Shown piece after piece: positions 8,777 through 21,577 of a stretch of DNA of 64,000 nucleotides. The notes beneath the pieces are model-generated. The model was not told the DNA's origin, ran no database searches, and saw nothing but the letters and a program-made list of their open reading frames with translations. The stretch is taken from the NCBI GenBank assembly GCA_963806495.1, contig CAWDYA010000006.1, forward strand, positions 1 through 64,000. Reading direction: 5' to 3'. Origin of the DNA: CAWDYA01 sp963806495. GTDB taxonomy: Bacteria > Acidobacteriota > Polarisedimenticolia > JACPZX01 > DASXTC01. Within the stretch, counting starts at the first letter, position 1. Every line of letters starts with the position of its first letter. The position numbers and the translations under genes are program-made.

Positions 8777-10060
8777 ATGATGCAGCTGCGCGGCATATTC
8801 GCCATCTGCCTGCTGCTTTCCTCCGGCGCGGCGTGGGCCGATCCGATCGCCCGCCACCGGATGGCCAACGGGGCCACCCTGATCCTGCAGCCCCGGCCCG
8901 GCTGCGGCACCTTCGCCATCCGGCTGCTCGCGCGTGGAGGCGGGGCGGGCGATCCGCAGGATCAGGCCGGGCTGACGCCCGTGCTGGCGCGCATGCTGCT
9001 GGAAGGAACCGGCACCCGCTCGGCCTCGCAGCAGGCGCTGGAGATCGAAGGCGCCGGGGCGACGATCGGCACGGCACCGGGCTACATCACGGTGGGGCTT
9101 GCCGCCTCGGGGCCTGCGCCGGCCTTCACGACGGCGCTCGACGTGATCGCCGATGCGGCGCTCCATCCGGCGCTCGACCCCGAGGCGCTGCCACGCGTCA
9201 TCGCCCGCGAGCGCAGCGCGCTGGCCGATTCTCTGGAGAATCCGGACACCGCCCGCCGTCGCGCTCTCCTGTCCGCCCTGCTGCCCGGGCACCCTCTCGG
9301 CCGGGTGCCCGACCCGAAGGAGTACCCCGCCCCGATCGATATCGACGCGGTCCGCCGCGCGCACCGGGAGCGTTTCGTCGGCAGCCGTCTTGTCCTCGTG
9401 CTCGTGGGCGATTTCGACCCCGCCGCCGCCCGCGAGCGGGCGATCGAGCTGCTCGGCGGCCTCGACCCAGGCAGCGCCGTCTCGGTGCGCCTGCCCTCGC
9501 CCGCGCCGCTTTCCGCGCCCCTCCGGCGCCGCGTGCGCGCCCGAACCACGCAACCGCAGATCGTGGTGGCCGTGCCCACCGAGGGGCTCGCCGAAGGGGA
9601 AGAGCCGGTGCTCGACCTGCTCGCGCAGATCCTGGCAGGTTACGAGGAGAGGATCTGGACCCGCCTGCGCACCGAGAGAGGCTGGGCCTACTGGGTCGAT
9701 GCGGAGAGACTGAGTCTTCCCGGAGCGGGCTTCTTCGGCGTGGCCACCGCGGTGCCGAGGAAACACATGGAGGAGACTCGGAGGCTCATCCTCGAGGCGC
9801 TCGACACGATCGCCGGCGAACCGCCCTCGGTGGAGGAGACCCGGCGGGCCGGCCGATACCTCGTCACGTCCCTGGCCCGGTCCTGGCAGATGAGCGCCTG
9901 GAGGGCGGCGCAACTCGCCTCGCGTGAGGCGCGGGATCTGCCGCCACTCACCTTCGACGAGCAGCGCGACCGGATCGAGGCCGTGACACCCGCGGAGATC
10001 ACCGCACTCGCGCACAGGCTTCTCGGGTGGTCGCCGTCCGCGGTGGTGATCCTGCGCTGA
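8777..10060 (+). CDS. M16-family peptidase-like protein, non-catalytic partner
   Basis: A 427-residue M16-fold protein with a signal peptide (MMQLRGIFAICLLLSSGAAW). At the position where the catalytic partner has HxxEH this protein reads LTPVLARMLLEG, so it lacks the zinc site. It keeps the C-terminal clamp features, including ERIWTRLRTERGWAYWVDAE, close to the conserved R-Y (here R-W-Y) region used for substrate binding. It follows the catalytic M16 gene in the same direction, separated only by the inverted-repeat element. Known bacterial M16B pairs work as heterodimers of this kind. The ATG at 8777 (or 8780) is chosen for the signal peptide. The inverted repeat sits where the ribosome-binding site should be, so translation may depend on that structure. 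Confidence 0.87.
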   Translation: MMQLRGIFAICLLLSSGAAWADPIARHRMANGATLILQPRPGCGTFAIRLLARGGGAGDPQDQAGLTPVLARMLLEGTGTRSASQQALEIEGAGATIGTAPGYITVGLAASGPAPAFTTALDVIADAALHPALDPEALPRVIARERSALADSLENPDTARRRALLSALLPGHPLGRVPDPKEYPAPIDIDAVRRAHRERFVGSRLVLVLVGDFDPAAARERAIELLGGLDPGSAVSVRLPSPAPLSAPLRRRVRARTTQPQIVVAVPTEGLAEGEEPVLDLLAQILAGYEERIWTRLRTERGWAYWVDAERLSLPGAGFFGVATAVPRKHMEETRRLILEALDTIAGEPPSVEETRRAGRYLVTSLARSWQMSAWRAAQLASREARDLPPLTFDEQRDRIEAVTPAEITALAHRLLGWSPSAVVILR

Positions 10061-10069
10061 GACACCGCT

Positions 10070-10435
10070 CTAGGACGCGGGGGAAGCCTCTTTCGGGGCC
10101 TCGGCGGGAGCCGCCTGCCGCTCGGCGCGGTCGATCACCTTGCGCAGCTTGCGGCGCATGCTCTTGAGACGGCGCCGGTAGATCCGTTTCGTCTTCGGAT
10201 CTCCCGCGCCGAGGACCTCGTCGCGCTTCGCGGCGAGATCGAGGATCTTCCGCTTGAGCGCCCGTCGGCCGATTCCTTCGGGGACGGCCTTCTTCTTCGG
10301 GATGTTGAGCTTGTCGCACAGGACGTCGATGAGCTGCTCCTTCGTCATCCCGTGCGTTCCCTTGATGTCCTCGAACTTGTGCGCCTCTTCGCGAAGCTTG
10401 ACGACCGTCATCTTCGCCAGATCCCTCAGATCCAT
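10070..10435 (-). CDS. small Rho N-terminal/SAP-like domain protein
   Basis: A 121-residue basic protein. The start at 10433-10435 follows GGAGGAGACG and begins MDLRDLAKMTVVKLREEA, a helix-turn typical of Rho N-terminal or SAP-like domains that bind nucleic acid. This continues with KGTHGMTKEQLIDVLCDKLN, the second helix pair. The C-terminal half is very rich in Lys and Arg (KTKRIYRRRLKSMRRKLRK), followed by an Ala/Pro/Glu tail, consistent with RNA or DNA binding. Function in the cell is unknown. It converges on the second M16 gene and is divergent from the Smr-domain gene at 10581, sharing a 145-bp upstream region. Confidence 0.8.
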   Translation of the reverse strand: MDLRDLAKMTVVKLREEAHKFEDIKGTHGMTKEQLIDVLCDKLNIPKKKAVPEGIGRRALKRKILDLAAKRDEVLGAGDPKTKRIYRRRLKSMRRKLRKVIDRAERQAAPAEAPKEASPAS

Positions 10436-10580
10436 CGTCTCCTCCTGGCTTGCTGGGCTGCCTCTCCGGTGAGCCGCCCCGGCGCGGTCACGCGGCGCCG
10501 GCACGACGTCGTGCACAGGATACCCCATCCCGGAGGCGTTATCATACGATACGGTGCGGCGCGGATTCCAGGAAGGACGC

Positions 10581-10847
10581 ATGATGCGTATCGACGGCGT
10601 GCTCGACCTGCACACCTTCAGGCCCTCCGAGGTCAAGGACCTGGTCCCCGACTACATCGAGGAGTGCCTCGCGCGTGGCATCCTGGAACTGAGGATCATC
10701 CACGGCAAGGGGCGGGGCGTGCTCAGACGCACCGTGGAGTCGATCCTGAGCCGGCACCCGGACGTCGCCGCGTTCTCGACCGCAGACGAAACCGGCGGCG
10801 GCTGGGGGGCGACGCTGGTGACCCTGCGCCGCCCCCGGCAGCCGTGA
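10581..10847 (+). CDS. Smr-domain protein, stand-alone
   Basis: An 88-residue protein consisting of little more than one Smr domain, the C-terminal endonuclease/nucleic-acid-binding domain of MutS2. The signature features are the DLH motif in VLDLHTFRPSEVKDLV and the conserved HGKGRGVLRRTVE loop. The ATG at 10581 follows GGAAGGA. Stand-alone Smr proteins are linked to RNA or DNA nicking and, in some bacteria, to mRNA quality control on collided ribosomes. Which role applies here cannot be told. It ends one base before the stop of the convergent large M16 gene. Confidence 0.88.
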   Translation: MMRIDGVLDLHTFRPSEVKDLVPDYIEECLARGILELRIIHGKGRGVLRRTVESILSRHPDVAAFSTADETGGGWGATLVTLRRPRQP

Positions 10848-10848
10848 C

Positions 10849-13653
<2,805 letters not shown>

Positions 13654-13711
13654 ACGGCAGGGTCCTCCTTGAGGGTGTACCCAGGAAAAGACCATCTATC
13701 GGGCTGCCGCG

Positions 13712-14422
13712 TCAAGTCCGGCCGGCCGCCGGCTCCTCGCGCAGGGCCAGGATCCGCTCTCGGCACTTGGCGCACCGGCCGCAGGGTTTGCGCCCGAGCG
13801 GGCTGGAGCAGGAAAAGCTCAGATGCAGCGGGATGTCGGGCGATCGGCGGATCACCTCCTCCTTGCTGAGCCTGAGAAACGGCGCCTCGATCCGGATCGG
13901 GAAATCCAGCCCCTCCGCGAGGGCCTTCGAGAGCGCCCGGAAGAAGCGGGGCGAGGCGTCGGGAAACGGGTTCCCCTGCAGCGGGCCGATGGCGATCGCC
14001 GGCACGCCTACCCTCGCCGCGTACACGGCCCCCTTCGACAGCAGCATGATGTTGCGCCCGGGCAGATAGACCGCATTGTCGGCGGCGCGCCAGCCGGGCA
14101 CCGCGCGCCCCGTGGTGCTCCAGTGATCCCCGTACAGATCGCAAAGCGGCAGATCGAGCACCGCGAGCGGCCGGACACGGCGCGAAAGTCCCGCCGGCAG
14201 CGCGGTCAGGAACCGGCGCAGCCAGAACAGCTCGGCCTTCTCCCAGATCAGGCCGGATCGAACAAAGAGAGGATGGACCATGCGTCCGTCGCGGGCCAGC
14301 GCGCCGACGAGCGCGCATGAATCGAGCCCGCCGCTGGCAAGCACCACGACCCCGTCCGGGCGCCGGACGCGGTGCCTCCAGGATTCGCGGCCCACGTGAC
14401 GTGGAGCGAAGCGTCTGCCCAT
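13712..14422 (-). CDS. QueC-like 7-cyano-7-deazaguanine synthase
   Basis: An N-type ATP pyrophosphatase of the QueC family, which converts 7-carboxy-7-deazaguanine to preQ0 on the way to queuosine or other 7-deazaguanine modifications. The PP-loop ASGGLDSCALVGALARDG lies near the N-terminus, and a C-terminal zinc site has Cys residues in SFSCSSPLG and CGRCAKC. GPLQGNPFPDASPRFF matches the family's substrate-binding region. The start is uncertain: I use the ATG at 14422, but a TTG at 14461 just after GGGAGGC is possible and a later start would fit family length better. No other queuosine gene is nearby, and divergent relatives can have other amidation roles. Confidence 0.8.
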   Translation of the reverse strand: MGRRFAPRHVGRESWRHRVRRPDGVVVLASGGLDSCALVGALARDGRMVHPLFVRSGLIWEKAELFWLRRFLTALPAGLSRRVRPLAVLDLPLCDLYGDHWSTTGRAVPGWRAADNAVYLPGRNIMLLSKGAVYAARVGVPAIAIGPLQGNPFPDASPRFFRALSKALAEGLDFPIRIEAPFLRLSKEEVIRRSPDIPLHLSFSCSSPLGRKPCGRCAKCRERILALREEPAAGRT

Positions 14423-14489
14423 CAGGATGGGCACGATACCAATGCGCCGCGCACGGCGCAAGCCTCCCGTGCGCGGCGCGCGAAGTCTG

Positions 14490-14768
14490 CTACTGCGCGA
14501 GGTAGGCGCTGAGACTCATCGTGACGTCGGAGGCGGTGTCGTTCCCGAGGACCGGCTCCGTCAGCCCCGCGTGGATGTTGCCATCCGGATCGGCATGCAG
14601 CGGTCCGGGAGGACCCTCCGGAATCACGACATCGTGAGCCAGCGGCTCGAACCGCGTGCTGTTCAGCACCACCACCCCCTGCGTCTTCTCCGGGGCCGCC
14701 GTCGCCGGCGCCATGACCGCCACCAGCACCGCCATCGCGACCATGCCCGTCATCCATCTCCTGAGCAT
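14490..14768 (-). CDS. small secreted protein of unknown function
   Basis: A 92-residue protein with a signal peptide (MLRRWMTGMVAMAVLVAVMA, cleavage near PATAAPE). The start at 14766-14768 follows GGAGGGAAAG. The mature part is acidic and contains FEPLAHDVVIPEGPPGPLHA and ends MSLSAYLAQ. I do not recognise the family. It lies upstream of the QueC-like gene on the same strand and divergent from the membrane protein at 14812, with only about 45 bases between. Confidence 0.65.
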   Translation of the reverse strand: MLRRWMTGMVAMAVLVAVMAPATAAPEKTQGVVVLNSTRFEPLAHDVVIPEGPPGPLHADPDGNIHAGLTEPVLGNDTASDVTMSLSAYLAQ

Positions 14769-14811
14769 CGACTTTCCCTCCTGAGCCGGGTGAGTCACTT
14801 CGTCGGAATGT

Positions 14812-16362
14812 ATGGACAGACCGGTACCGTTTTGGTTGAATCGCCTGATGATGAGCGGCGGAAAACCCCGTTTCCCGTATGCCGGCCTGACGGCCGCGCT
14901 CGCCGCCGGCGCGATCTGGCTGATCTGGGGGCACCGGTTCTTCCCGAGCCAGGACGGCCCGAGCCATCTGTACAACACCTGGATCCTGCTGCACTGGAAC
15001 GACCCGGGCGCCATCTTCCAGCGCTTCTACACCATCGACCTGACGCCGGTGCCCAACTGGCTGGCCACCGCGCTTCTCGGCCTGCTGATGCCGGTGTTCG
15101 GGCCGCTCGCCGCCGACCGGCTGCTGGTGACGATCGTGGTGCTCGCGATGACGGCGGCCTGGTGGTACTGGATGGCCGCGGCAGGCGCTCGCAACTCTCC
15201 CCTGCTGGCGCTCGGGCCGCTGCTGTCGCTCAATTTCCTGCTGTACAAGGGGTTCTACAGCTTCTGCCTCAGCCTGCCGCTGTTCCTGCTGGCGGCAGGC
15301 TACGCGCTCAGGCACGCCGCCCGCCTCCAGCCGAAGCACTCGTTCGTGCTGTGGCTGATCCTCCTGCCGATCTACTTCGCGCACATCGTGACATTCGGCC
15401 TGGCGCTCGCGTTCGTCATGGCGGTGGTGGTGCTGCGCGCCTCGCGCGAGACGCGGCGCATCCTCGGGCTGCCCGCGCCGCTCTGGTGGCTGTCCCCGCT
15501 CCTGCTGCTCGTGCTGTCGGCAACGATTGGGCTCGGGTCGGGCCGCGTCGTGCGATGGGGCCCGGCGATGCTGGCGCGCTACTTCCTGCGCGGCGAGTGG
15601 CTGGTCTCCTTCAACCGCGCCCAGATCGTCGTCTCGACCGGCCTGATGATCCTGTTGACGCTGCTGCTTCTCGCCGCGCTCGTGCGTGTCGCGCGCGGGA
15701 CAACGATCCTGCCCGGGTCGCCGACGCTTCTCGCCGCCGCGGGCGCCGCACTGGTTCTGTATGCCGTCATGCCGCGCGGCCTGGCCGGGGGATGGTACCT
15801 CAGCGAGCGGCTGGCGATGTTCCCCGTGCTGCTTCTCGCGCCGCTCGCGGGACGCGACCTCGGAAAGGCCGCCTCCGCGCTGACCGCGCTGGCCGTCGCC
15901 GCGCTCACCATCGGACAGATCGCCCTGCTGGACGGCGTGCACGGCCGGTACGACGAGGCACTGACCGCGTATACGGCGCCCGCCGGGCGCGTGCCCCGCA
16001 ACGCCGCGATTCTGCCCCTCTGGTGGCGCGAGCCGGATCCCGACCTGCGGGTGTTCCCACTGATGCACGCGGGCGGCTACTACGGCATCCTGCGTAACGA
16101 TGTCAATCTGGCCGACTACGCCGGCAAGACGACCTATTTTCAGATCCGGTTCCGCGAGGGGATCGTCATGCCGCCGCAGGCCGAGATCGAGCGCAACCCT
16201 TCGGCCATCGACATCGGGCGCTACGCCCCCTCGATTGACGCGGTCATCACCTGGAACATGAGAAGCAAGGCGCCGGACGGACTGATAAGGTCATACGAAG
16301 AATGGTACCGGCCGGTGGTCGACGAGGGCAGGCTGATGATCTTCGAGAAGCGCGCGCCGTGA
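14812..16362 (+). CDS. polytopic membrane protein, family unknown
   Basis: About 516 residues with roughly ten to twelve hydrophobic helices. An early periplasmic-type loop, RFFPSQDGPSHLYNTWILLH, carries acidic residues right after the first helix. That layout resembles GT-C glycosyltransferases and related lipid-linked-sugar enzymes, where such acidic residues are catalytic. The last 120 residues form a soluble domain. I cannot name the family, and GT-C identity is an inference from topology. The start is uncertain (14812, or ATG-ATG at 14848). Its stop is 11 bases before the glycosidase-like gene, so the two are likely co-transcribed and could act on the same envelope glycan. Confidence 0.7.
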   Translation: MDRPVPFWLNRLMMSGGKPRFPYAGLTAALAAGAIWLIWGHRFFPSQDGPSHLYNTWILLHWNDPGAIFQRFYTIDLTPVPNWLATALLGLLMPVFGPLAADRLLVTIVVLAMTAAWWYWMAAAGARNSPLLALGPLLSLNFLLYKGFYSFCLSLPLFLLAAGYALRHAARLQPKHSFVLWLILLPIYFAHIVTFGLALAFVMAVVVLRASRETRRILGLPAPLWWLSPLLLLVLSATIGLGSGRVVRWGPAMLARYFLRGEWLVSFNRAQIVVSTGLMILLTLLLLAALVRVARGTTILPGSPTLLAAAGAALVLYAVMPRGLAGGWYLSERLAMFPVLLLAPLAGRDLGKAASALTALAVAALTIGQIALLDGVHGRYDEALTAYTAPAGRVPRNAAILPLWWREPDPDLRVFPLMHAGGYYGILRNDVNLADYAGKTTYFQIRFREGIVMPPQAEIERNPSAIDIGRYAPSIDAVITWNMRSKAPDGLIRSYEEWYRPVVDEGRLMIFEKRAP

Positions 16363-16373
16363 GGCCGGGGCGC

Positions 16374-17468
16374 ATGACACGGGTTCGTCTCGCCGTGGCA
16401 GTGTGTCTGCTGGCGGCAGCGGCCGCGGCGCCCGCTCCGGCGGCAACGCGCCACCGGGGAGTGAGCTGGGTGGCCGGCCGCGAGGTGACCGCCTCCTCCT
16501 TCGCCCCGCTCGTCGCCGACCACGTCGACTGGATCGTGCAGACACCGTTCGGCTGGCAGACCGCGGTCGACTCCCCCGAGGTGAGGCTGGCCACCGACGG
16601 CCGGATCTACTGGGGCGAGCGGGACGAGGGGATCGAGACCACCACGCGGCTCGCCCACGCGGCCGGCATCCACACCATGCTCAAGCCGCACATCTGGCTG
16701 CACCGCTCGTCGGCAGGCGGCTGGCGCGGCGAGATCGAGATGAAGAACGAGGAAGACTGGCGCCGCTGGTTCGAAAGCTACCGGGTGTTCATCCTCCACT
16801 ACGCGCGGCTCGCCGAGACGAACGGGGTCGAGGCCCTGTGCGTGGGCACCGAGTTGCACAAGACGGCCGTGCAGCGTCCCGACGACTGGCGGCGCCTCAT
16901 CGCCGACGTGCGCGCCGTGTACCACGGCAAGGTCCTGTACGCGGCCAACTGGTACCGTGAGTTCGAGGAGATCCCTTTCTGGGATCGGCTCGACTACATC
17001 GGCATCCAGGCGTACTTCCCCCTGTCGGACGGCAGCGACCCGTCGGTGGAGGCTCTGCGGGCGGCCTGGCTGCCGCACCTGCAGGCGATCGAGAAGGTGC
17101 AGGCGAAGTACGGCAAGCCGGTGCTGTTCACCGAGATCGGCTATCGCAGCGCCCCCGATACGGCGATCGAGCCGTGGAAGTGGCCCGACCGGCCGTGGCG
17201 GCGAGGAGTCGCGGACGCCGGCGACGCTTCGGGAGGCCTTCGGGGCCTGAAGGCGCAGGACGACGCCTACCGCGCCTTCTTCGAGACGTTCTGGAACAGG
17301 AGCTGGTTCGCGGGCGCCTACATCTGGAAGTGGTATCCGGACGGGGCCGGGCGAGCCCGAGACGACTTCACGCCGCAGGGCAAGCCGGCGGAGCGTACGA
17401 TGGCCGCATGGTACGCCCGCAGTGCCGCGCCCGCGGCTTCGGACAACGACACGAGGAGACCACGATGA
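16374..17468 (+). CDS. GH113-like secreted glycoside hydrolase
   Basis: A 364-residue protein with a signal peptide (MTRVRLAVAVCLLAAAAAAP). The fold and motifs match GH113 (beta-mannanase-type, clan GH-A). A candidate acid/base Glu sits in ALCVGTELHK near residue 157, and a candidate nucleophile Glu in VLFTEIGYRS near residue 253. YIGIQAYFPLSD and AANWYREFEEI fit barrel strands of the family. FETFWNRSWFAGAYIWKWYP close to the end is typical of the last barrel strand. It probably cleaves a mannose-containing or related glycan in the envelope or outside the cell. Its TGA overlaps the ATG of the next gene by four bases (ATGA), indicating translational coupling. Confidence 0.82.
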   Translation: MTRVRLAVAVCLLAAAAAAPAPAATRHRGVSWVAGREVTASSFAPLVADHVDWIVQTPFGWQTAVDSPEVRLATDGRIYWGERDEGIETTTRLAHAAGIHTMLKPHIWLHRSSAGGWRGEIEMKNEEDWRRWFESYRVFILHYARLAETNGVEALCVGTELHKTAVQRPDDWRRLIADVRAVYHGKVLYAANWYREFEEIPFWDRLDYIGIQAYFPLSDGSDPSVEALRAAWLPHLQAIEKVQAKYGKPVLFTEIGYRSAPDTAIEPWKWPDRPWRRGVADAGDASGGLRGLKAQDDAYRAFFETFWNRSWFAGAYIWKWYPDGAGRARDDFTPQGKPAERTMAAWYARSAAPAASDNDTRRPR

Positions 17469-18179
17469 AAACGAAGACAACGAGAAACATCCTGATCACC
17501 GGAGCCAATCGCGGCATCGGCCTGGAGATGACGCGCCAGTACATGCGCGACGGAGGCTGGATGGTCGAGGCCTGCTGCCGCAATCCCGACGATGCCACCG
17601 ACCTGAAGCGCCTGGCCGACGGATTCGGAGGGGCGGGTGCAGATGCACCGGCTCGACGTGACCGACGCGGGGCAGATCTCCGCCCTCGTCGACACGCTCG
17701 CCGGCAGGCCCGTGGACATCCTGCTCAACAACGCCGGGGTGATGGGCTCGAGACAGCAGCTGGAAGGACCGCTCGACGAGAAGACCTGGCTCGACGTCTT
17801 CCGCATCAACACGATCGCGCCGATGAGGCTCGCCCAGGCGCTGCTCGAAAACGTCGCCGCGAGCGAGAAGAAGATCATCGCCTCGATGACGAGCCGCATG
17901 GGCAGCATCGACGACAACACCTCGGGCGGCCACTACTACTATCGCACCAGCAAGGCCGCGCTCAACATGGCCACACGCAGCCTCGCCCTGGATCTGAAGG
18001 ACCGCGGCATCACCGCCGTCGTGCTGCACCCGGGCTGGGTGAAGACCTCGATGGGGGGCGCCAGCGCGCCGCTGTCGGTCGAGCAGAGCGTGAGCGGACT
18101 GCGCCGGGTGCTCGCCTCGCTCGATATTGCCAGGAGCGGGCGGTTCTTCGCGTACGACGGCGAGGAAATCCCCTGGTAG
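17465..18179 (+). CDS. short-chain dehydrogenase/reductase, one frame change
   Basis: A classical Rossmann-fold SDR. NAD(P)-binding GANRGIG lies near residue 17, followed by NNAGVMGS, the active-site Tyr and Lys in YYYRTSKAALN, and HPGWVKTSMGG after it. The ATG at 17465 follows GAGGAGAC. The frame changes near 17630, between GGAGAD and MQMHRLDVTDAGQ, where a single base would restore one protein of about 237 residues. Because both halves are well conserved, a sequencing error is more likely than decay. It follows the glycosidase gene with a four-base overlap. The substrate is unknown; the late sequence is like the SDRs that reduce small carbonyl compounds. Confidence 0.85.
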
Positions 18180-18373
18180 CGGGCCGGGCGCACCCCTCGA
18201 CAGCGCGAAACCGCGCATCGCGCCCCGGATATGTGCTACAGCGCGCATGACCAGCGACGTCTCGCGCTGTTTCACCCGGCATCCGTATTGCATGTATCAC
18301 CAGGAAGAGTGACCGGCCGACTCGCCCCGACCGTCCGCTGCGAGCCTTTCCGCTGCCGGTCCGAGGGGGGTAC

Positions 18374-21300
18374 ATGGGCAGGTCACATCCCGCGCGGATC
18401 ACCGTTCTTTCCCTGACTTTCATTCTCCTGTCGATGCCGGCCATCCTGGCCGCCACCGCGACGATCAATCCGATCAAGGACAACACCCTGTATCAGCCGG
18501 TTCAGCAGGACGGCTATGCCGACGTGAGCGACGGCGCCGGACCGACCATGTTCGCAGGCAAGGTGAAGGACGCCGATTCGGACCCGAACACCGCCGGCAC
18601 GCAGCCGGCCGTCCGCCGCGCCGTGCTGGCATTCGACATCGCCGGCGCCATCCCGGCCGGCTCGACGATCAACAGCGTGCAGCTCATCCTGTACGCCGAC
18701 AAGGTCTCCCAGAACACCGGCTACACGGTGACCCTGCACCGGCTGACCTCCGACTGGGGCGAGGGAACCTCTAACACCGGCAACTCGCGCCAGGGACGCG
18801 GCGAGGCGCCGACCACGAACGACGCCACCTGGCATCACACCTTCTATCCGAGCCTGTTCTGGACCACACCGGGCGGCGACTACAGCGTCACGATCAGCGC
18901 CAGCCGCTCGGTGGGCAACACCGGTTTCTATACATGGGGCTCGACGTCCGGGATGGTCGGCGACGTGCAGGCGTGGCTCAACACGCCGTCGCAGAACTTC
19001 GGCTGGATCCTGATCGGCGACGAGACACAGATACAGACCACCAAGCGGTTCGCCACGCGCGAGAGCACCGGCAGCACCAGCGGCACGTCATGGAAACCGC
19101 GTCTCGTGATCGACTACACGACGCAGGTGGTGAGCGGCGCATGCTGTGATGGCTCCACCTGCTCGGTGGAGACCGCCCTGAATTGCATGGCGCTGCCGGG
19201 GGCATACCAGGGCGACGGCACCTCCTGCTCGCCCAACCCGTGCATCGTGCTGACGGGCGCCTGCTGCGCCCCGGAAGGGACGTGCAGCGAAGATACGCAG
19301 ACAGCCTGCGAGACGGGCGGCGGCGTCTACCAGGGCGACAGCTCGACCTGCTCGACGGTCGACTGCCCGGTCGTGCTCACACCCTATCTCGACCCGCTGC
19401 CGATCCCGGCCGTGGCCACGCCGATCACCGGGTCGCCCGGAGGGGCGGCCACATACGAGATGACCGAAGTGGAGATCGAGCAGCAGCTCCACAGCGAGCT
19501 GCCCAACCCGACGCGTGTCTGGGCCTTCAGCGACGGCGTCCACCCGGCCGGAACCCCGGGGCCCGTCATCGAGGCGCGCACCGGCGAGCCGGTCACCGTC
19601 ACCTGGCGCAACGACATCCGGGATTACGACACCGGGGTGCCGCGAACGAACAACCACTATCTCGACGTCGACGTGCAGACCGATCCTAACGGGATGGTCT
19701 GCATCCACGGCGCCGAGGCGGTGTCCAAGACCGTCACGCACCTGCACGGCGGTCACGTCCCCGCCGCGGTGGACGGCTATCCCGAGTACACCAAGCTGCC
19801 GGAGGAGACGCCCGATGTCTTCGAGTATCCGAACGGCCAGCAGGCCGGGTATCTCTGGTTCCACGACCACGCGCTCGGCATCACCCGCCTGAACGTGTAC
19901 ATGGGTCTCGCCGGCATCTACTTCATGCGTGACGCGGTGGAGGACGCGATCGACCTGCCGGATGGCGCCTACGAGGTGCCGCTGGTGCTGCAGGACAGGA
20001 AGTTCAACCCCGACGGCTCGCTTCGCTACCCGAGCACCTACACGGACCACTGGTTCGGCGACAAGGTGATGGTGAACGGCAAGGTCTGGCCGTACCTGGA
20101 CGTCGCCCGCGGCAAGTACCGTTTCCGTTTCCTCAACGGCTCGGGCTCACGCGTCTACACGCTGTCGCTGTCGCCGCCGAGCGGTCTGCTCAGCTTCACG
20201 GTGATCGGCAACGAAGGCGGGCTGCTCGAAGCGCCGGTGCCCGGTGTGGGGCAGCTGACGATCGGCCCCGGCGAGCGATACGACGTGGTGATCGATTTCG
20301 CCGGCTACAGCAACGGTGACGACATCCTGCTCGTGAACTCGGCCGGCGCGCCGTTCCCCAACGGCCCGGCCAACCTGCCCACGGTGATGAAGTTCCACGT
20401 CACCGCGGCCACGGGTCACACGGATCCGCTGCCCCTGACGCTGCGCACCATCCAGCATCTCGACCCGAACACGGCCGTGATGACACGCGACTTCAGGCTG
20501 AAGCAGTCGGGTCTGGACGGGTGCGGTCGCGCCGTCTGGGAGATCAACGGGCTCGGATGGGACGACATCACCGAGTACCCGGAGCTGGGCACCACCGAGA
20601 TCTGGCGGTTCATCAACGACTCGGGTGTCTCGCACCCGATGCACATGCACCTGGTCTTCTTCCAGATCCTGGACCGCGACTCGTTCACGAAGGACCCGAA
20701 CGGCGTGATCATCCCGGGCGGCAACCCGCAGCCACCGCTTCCGGAGGAGGCCGGCTGGAAGGACACGGTGATGGTGGGGCCGAACCAGATCGTGAGGGTC
20801 ATCGCCCATTTCGAGGACTACAAGGGCAAGTACCCGTATCACTGCCACATCCTGGAGCACGAGGACCACGAGATGATGCGTCAGTTCCAGACGGTGCAGT
20901 GCGGCGACGGGCAGCTCGACCCGACCGAAGGATGCGACGACAACGATCTGATCAGTCTCGACGGCTGCTCCGCTCGGTGCAACACCGAGGAGTTCGCCGA
21001 CATCTCGGGCGTGGCGGCAGGCGGCGGCTCGGTGTCGATTACCGTCTCCGGGCAGACCGAGGCCGTGGCCACGAGCGCGGGGCAGACCGGCGAGGACGTC
21101 GCGCCGCTGCTCGCCGCGCAGCTCAACGGCAATACGGCGCTTGCCAGGCCGCGGGCGTGCTGGCGACGCCGCTCGGCAGCCGCGTGGTCGTGGAGACGGG
21201 CCACATCGAGGATCTGACCATCACCGACATCGGGCTGAGCGGCCCCTTCAATCTGTACGTCGAGCCGGCGCGTCTCTGGTGGAGCACGCTGCCGGCGGCG

Positions 21301-21558
21301 GCCGCTTACGACGTGGTGAGCGGCGATCTCGGAGCCGCGTGGTCCACGCACTGGGACTACGCCGACCCGTCGGTCACGCAGAGCTGCCTCGCCAACGATG
21401 TCGCGCTGACGTCGGCAGCGGCGGGGGCGACGCCACCCACAGGCGGCGGGTTCTGGTACCTGGTGCGCGGCCAGGGCGGCACGTACGATACGGGGGCCGG
21501 CTCGCAGAGCGGGAGCCGTGACGCGGGGATCGCGACGTCGGGCAACGGGTGTCCTTGA
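18374..21558 (+). CDS. multidomain multicopper oxidase, one frame change
   Basis: A secreted protein of about 1060 residues. After a signal peptide comes a DNRLRE-type beta domain (residues about 30-250), then two Cys-rich units (GACCDGSTCS and GACCAPEGTCS). The three-cupredoxin oxidase core runs from about 345 to 835. All copper-site motifs are present: THLHGGH near 455, WFHDHALGITRLNVY near 495, HPMHMHLVFFQ near 754 and HCHILEHEDHEMM near 822, which carries the type-1 Cys, His and Met. This fits laccase/bilirubin-oxidase (CotA-like) enzymes that couple substrate oxidation to O2 reduction. A DUF4215-like Cys motif (CGDGQLDPTEGCDDND) and a C-terminal domain follow. The frame changes near 21145; the tail continues in another frame to 21558. 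Confidence 0.87.
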
Positions 21559-21577
21559 AGGCGTGAGGCCGGTGCGG

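Noticed and set aside
8605..8919. A possible small protein encoded across the inverted-repeat element
   Set aside because: The frame is antisense to the M16 gene and its composition is Gly/Arg/Ser low complexity. The inverted repeats explain the sequence.
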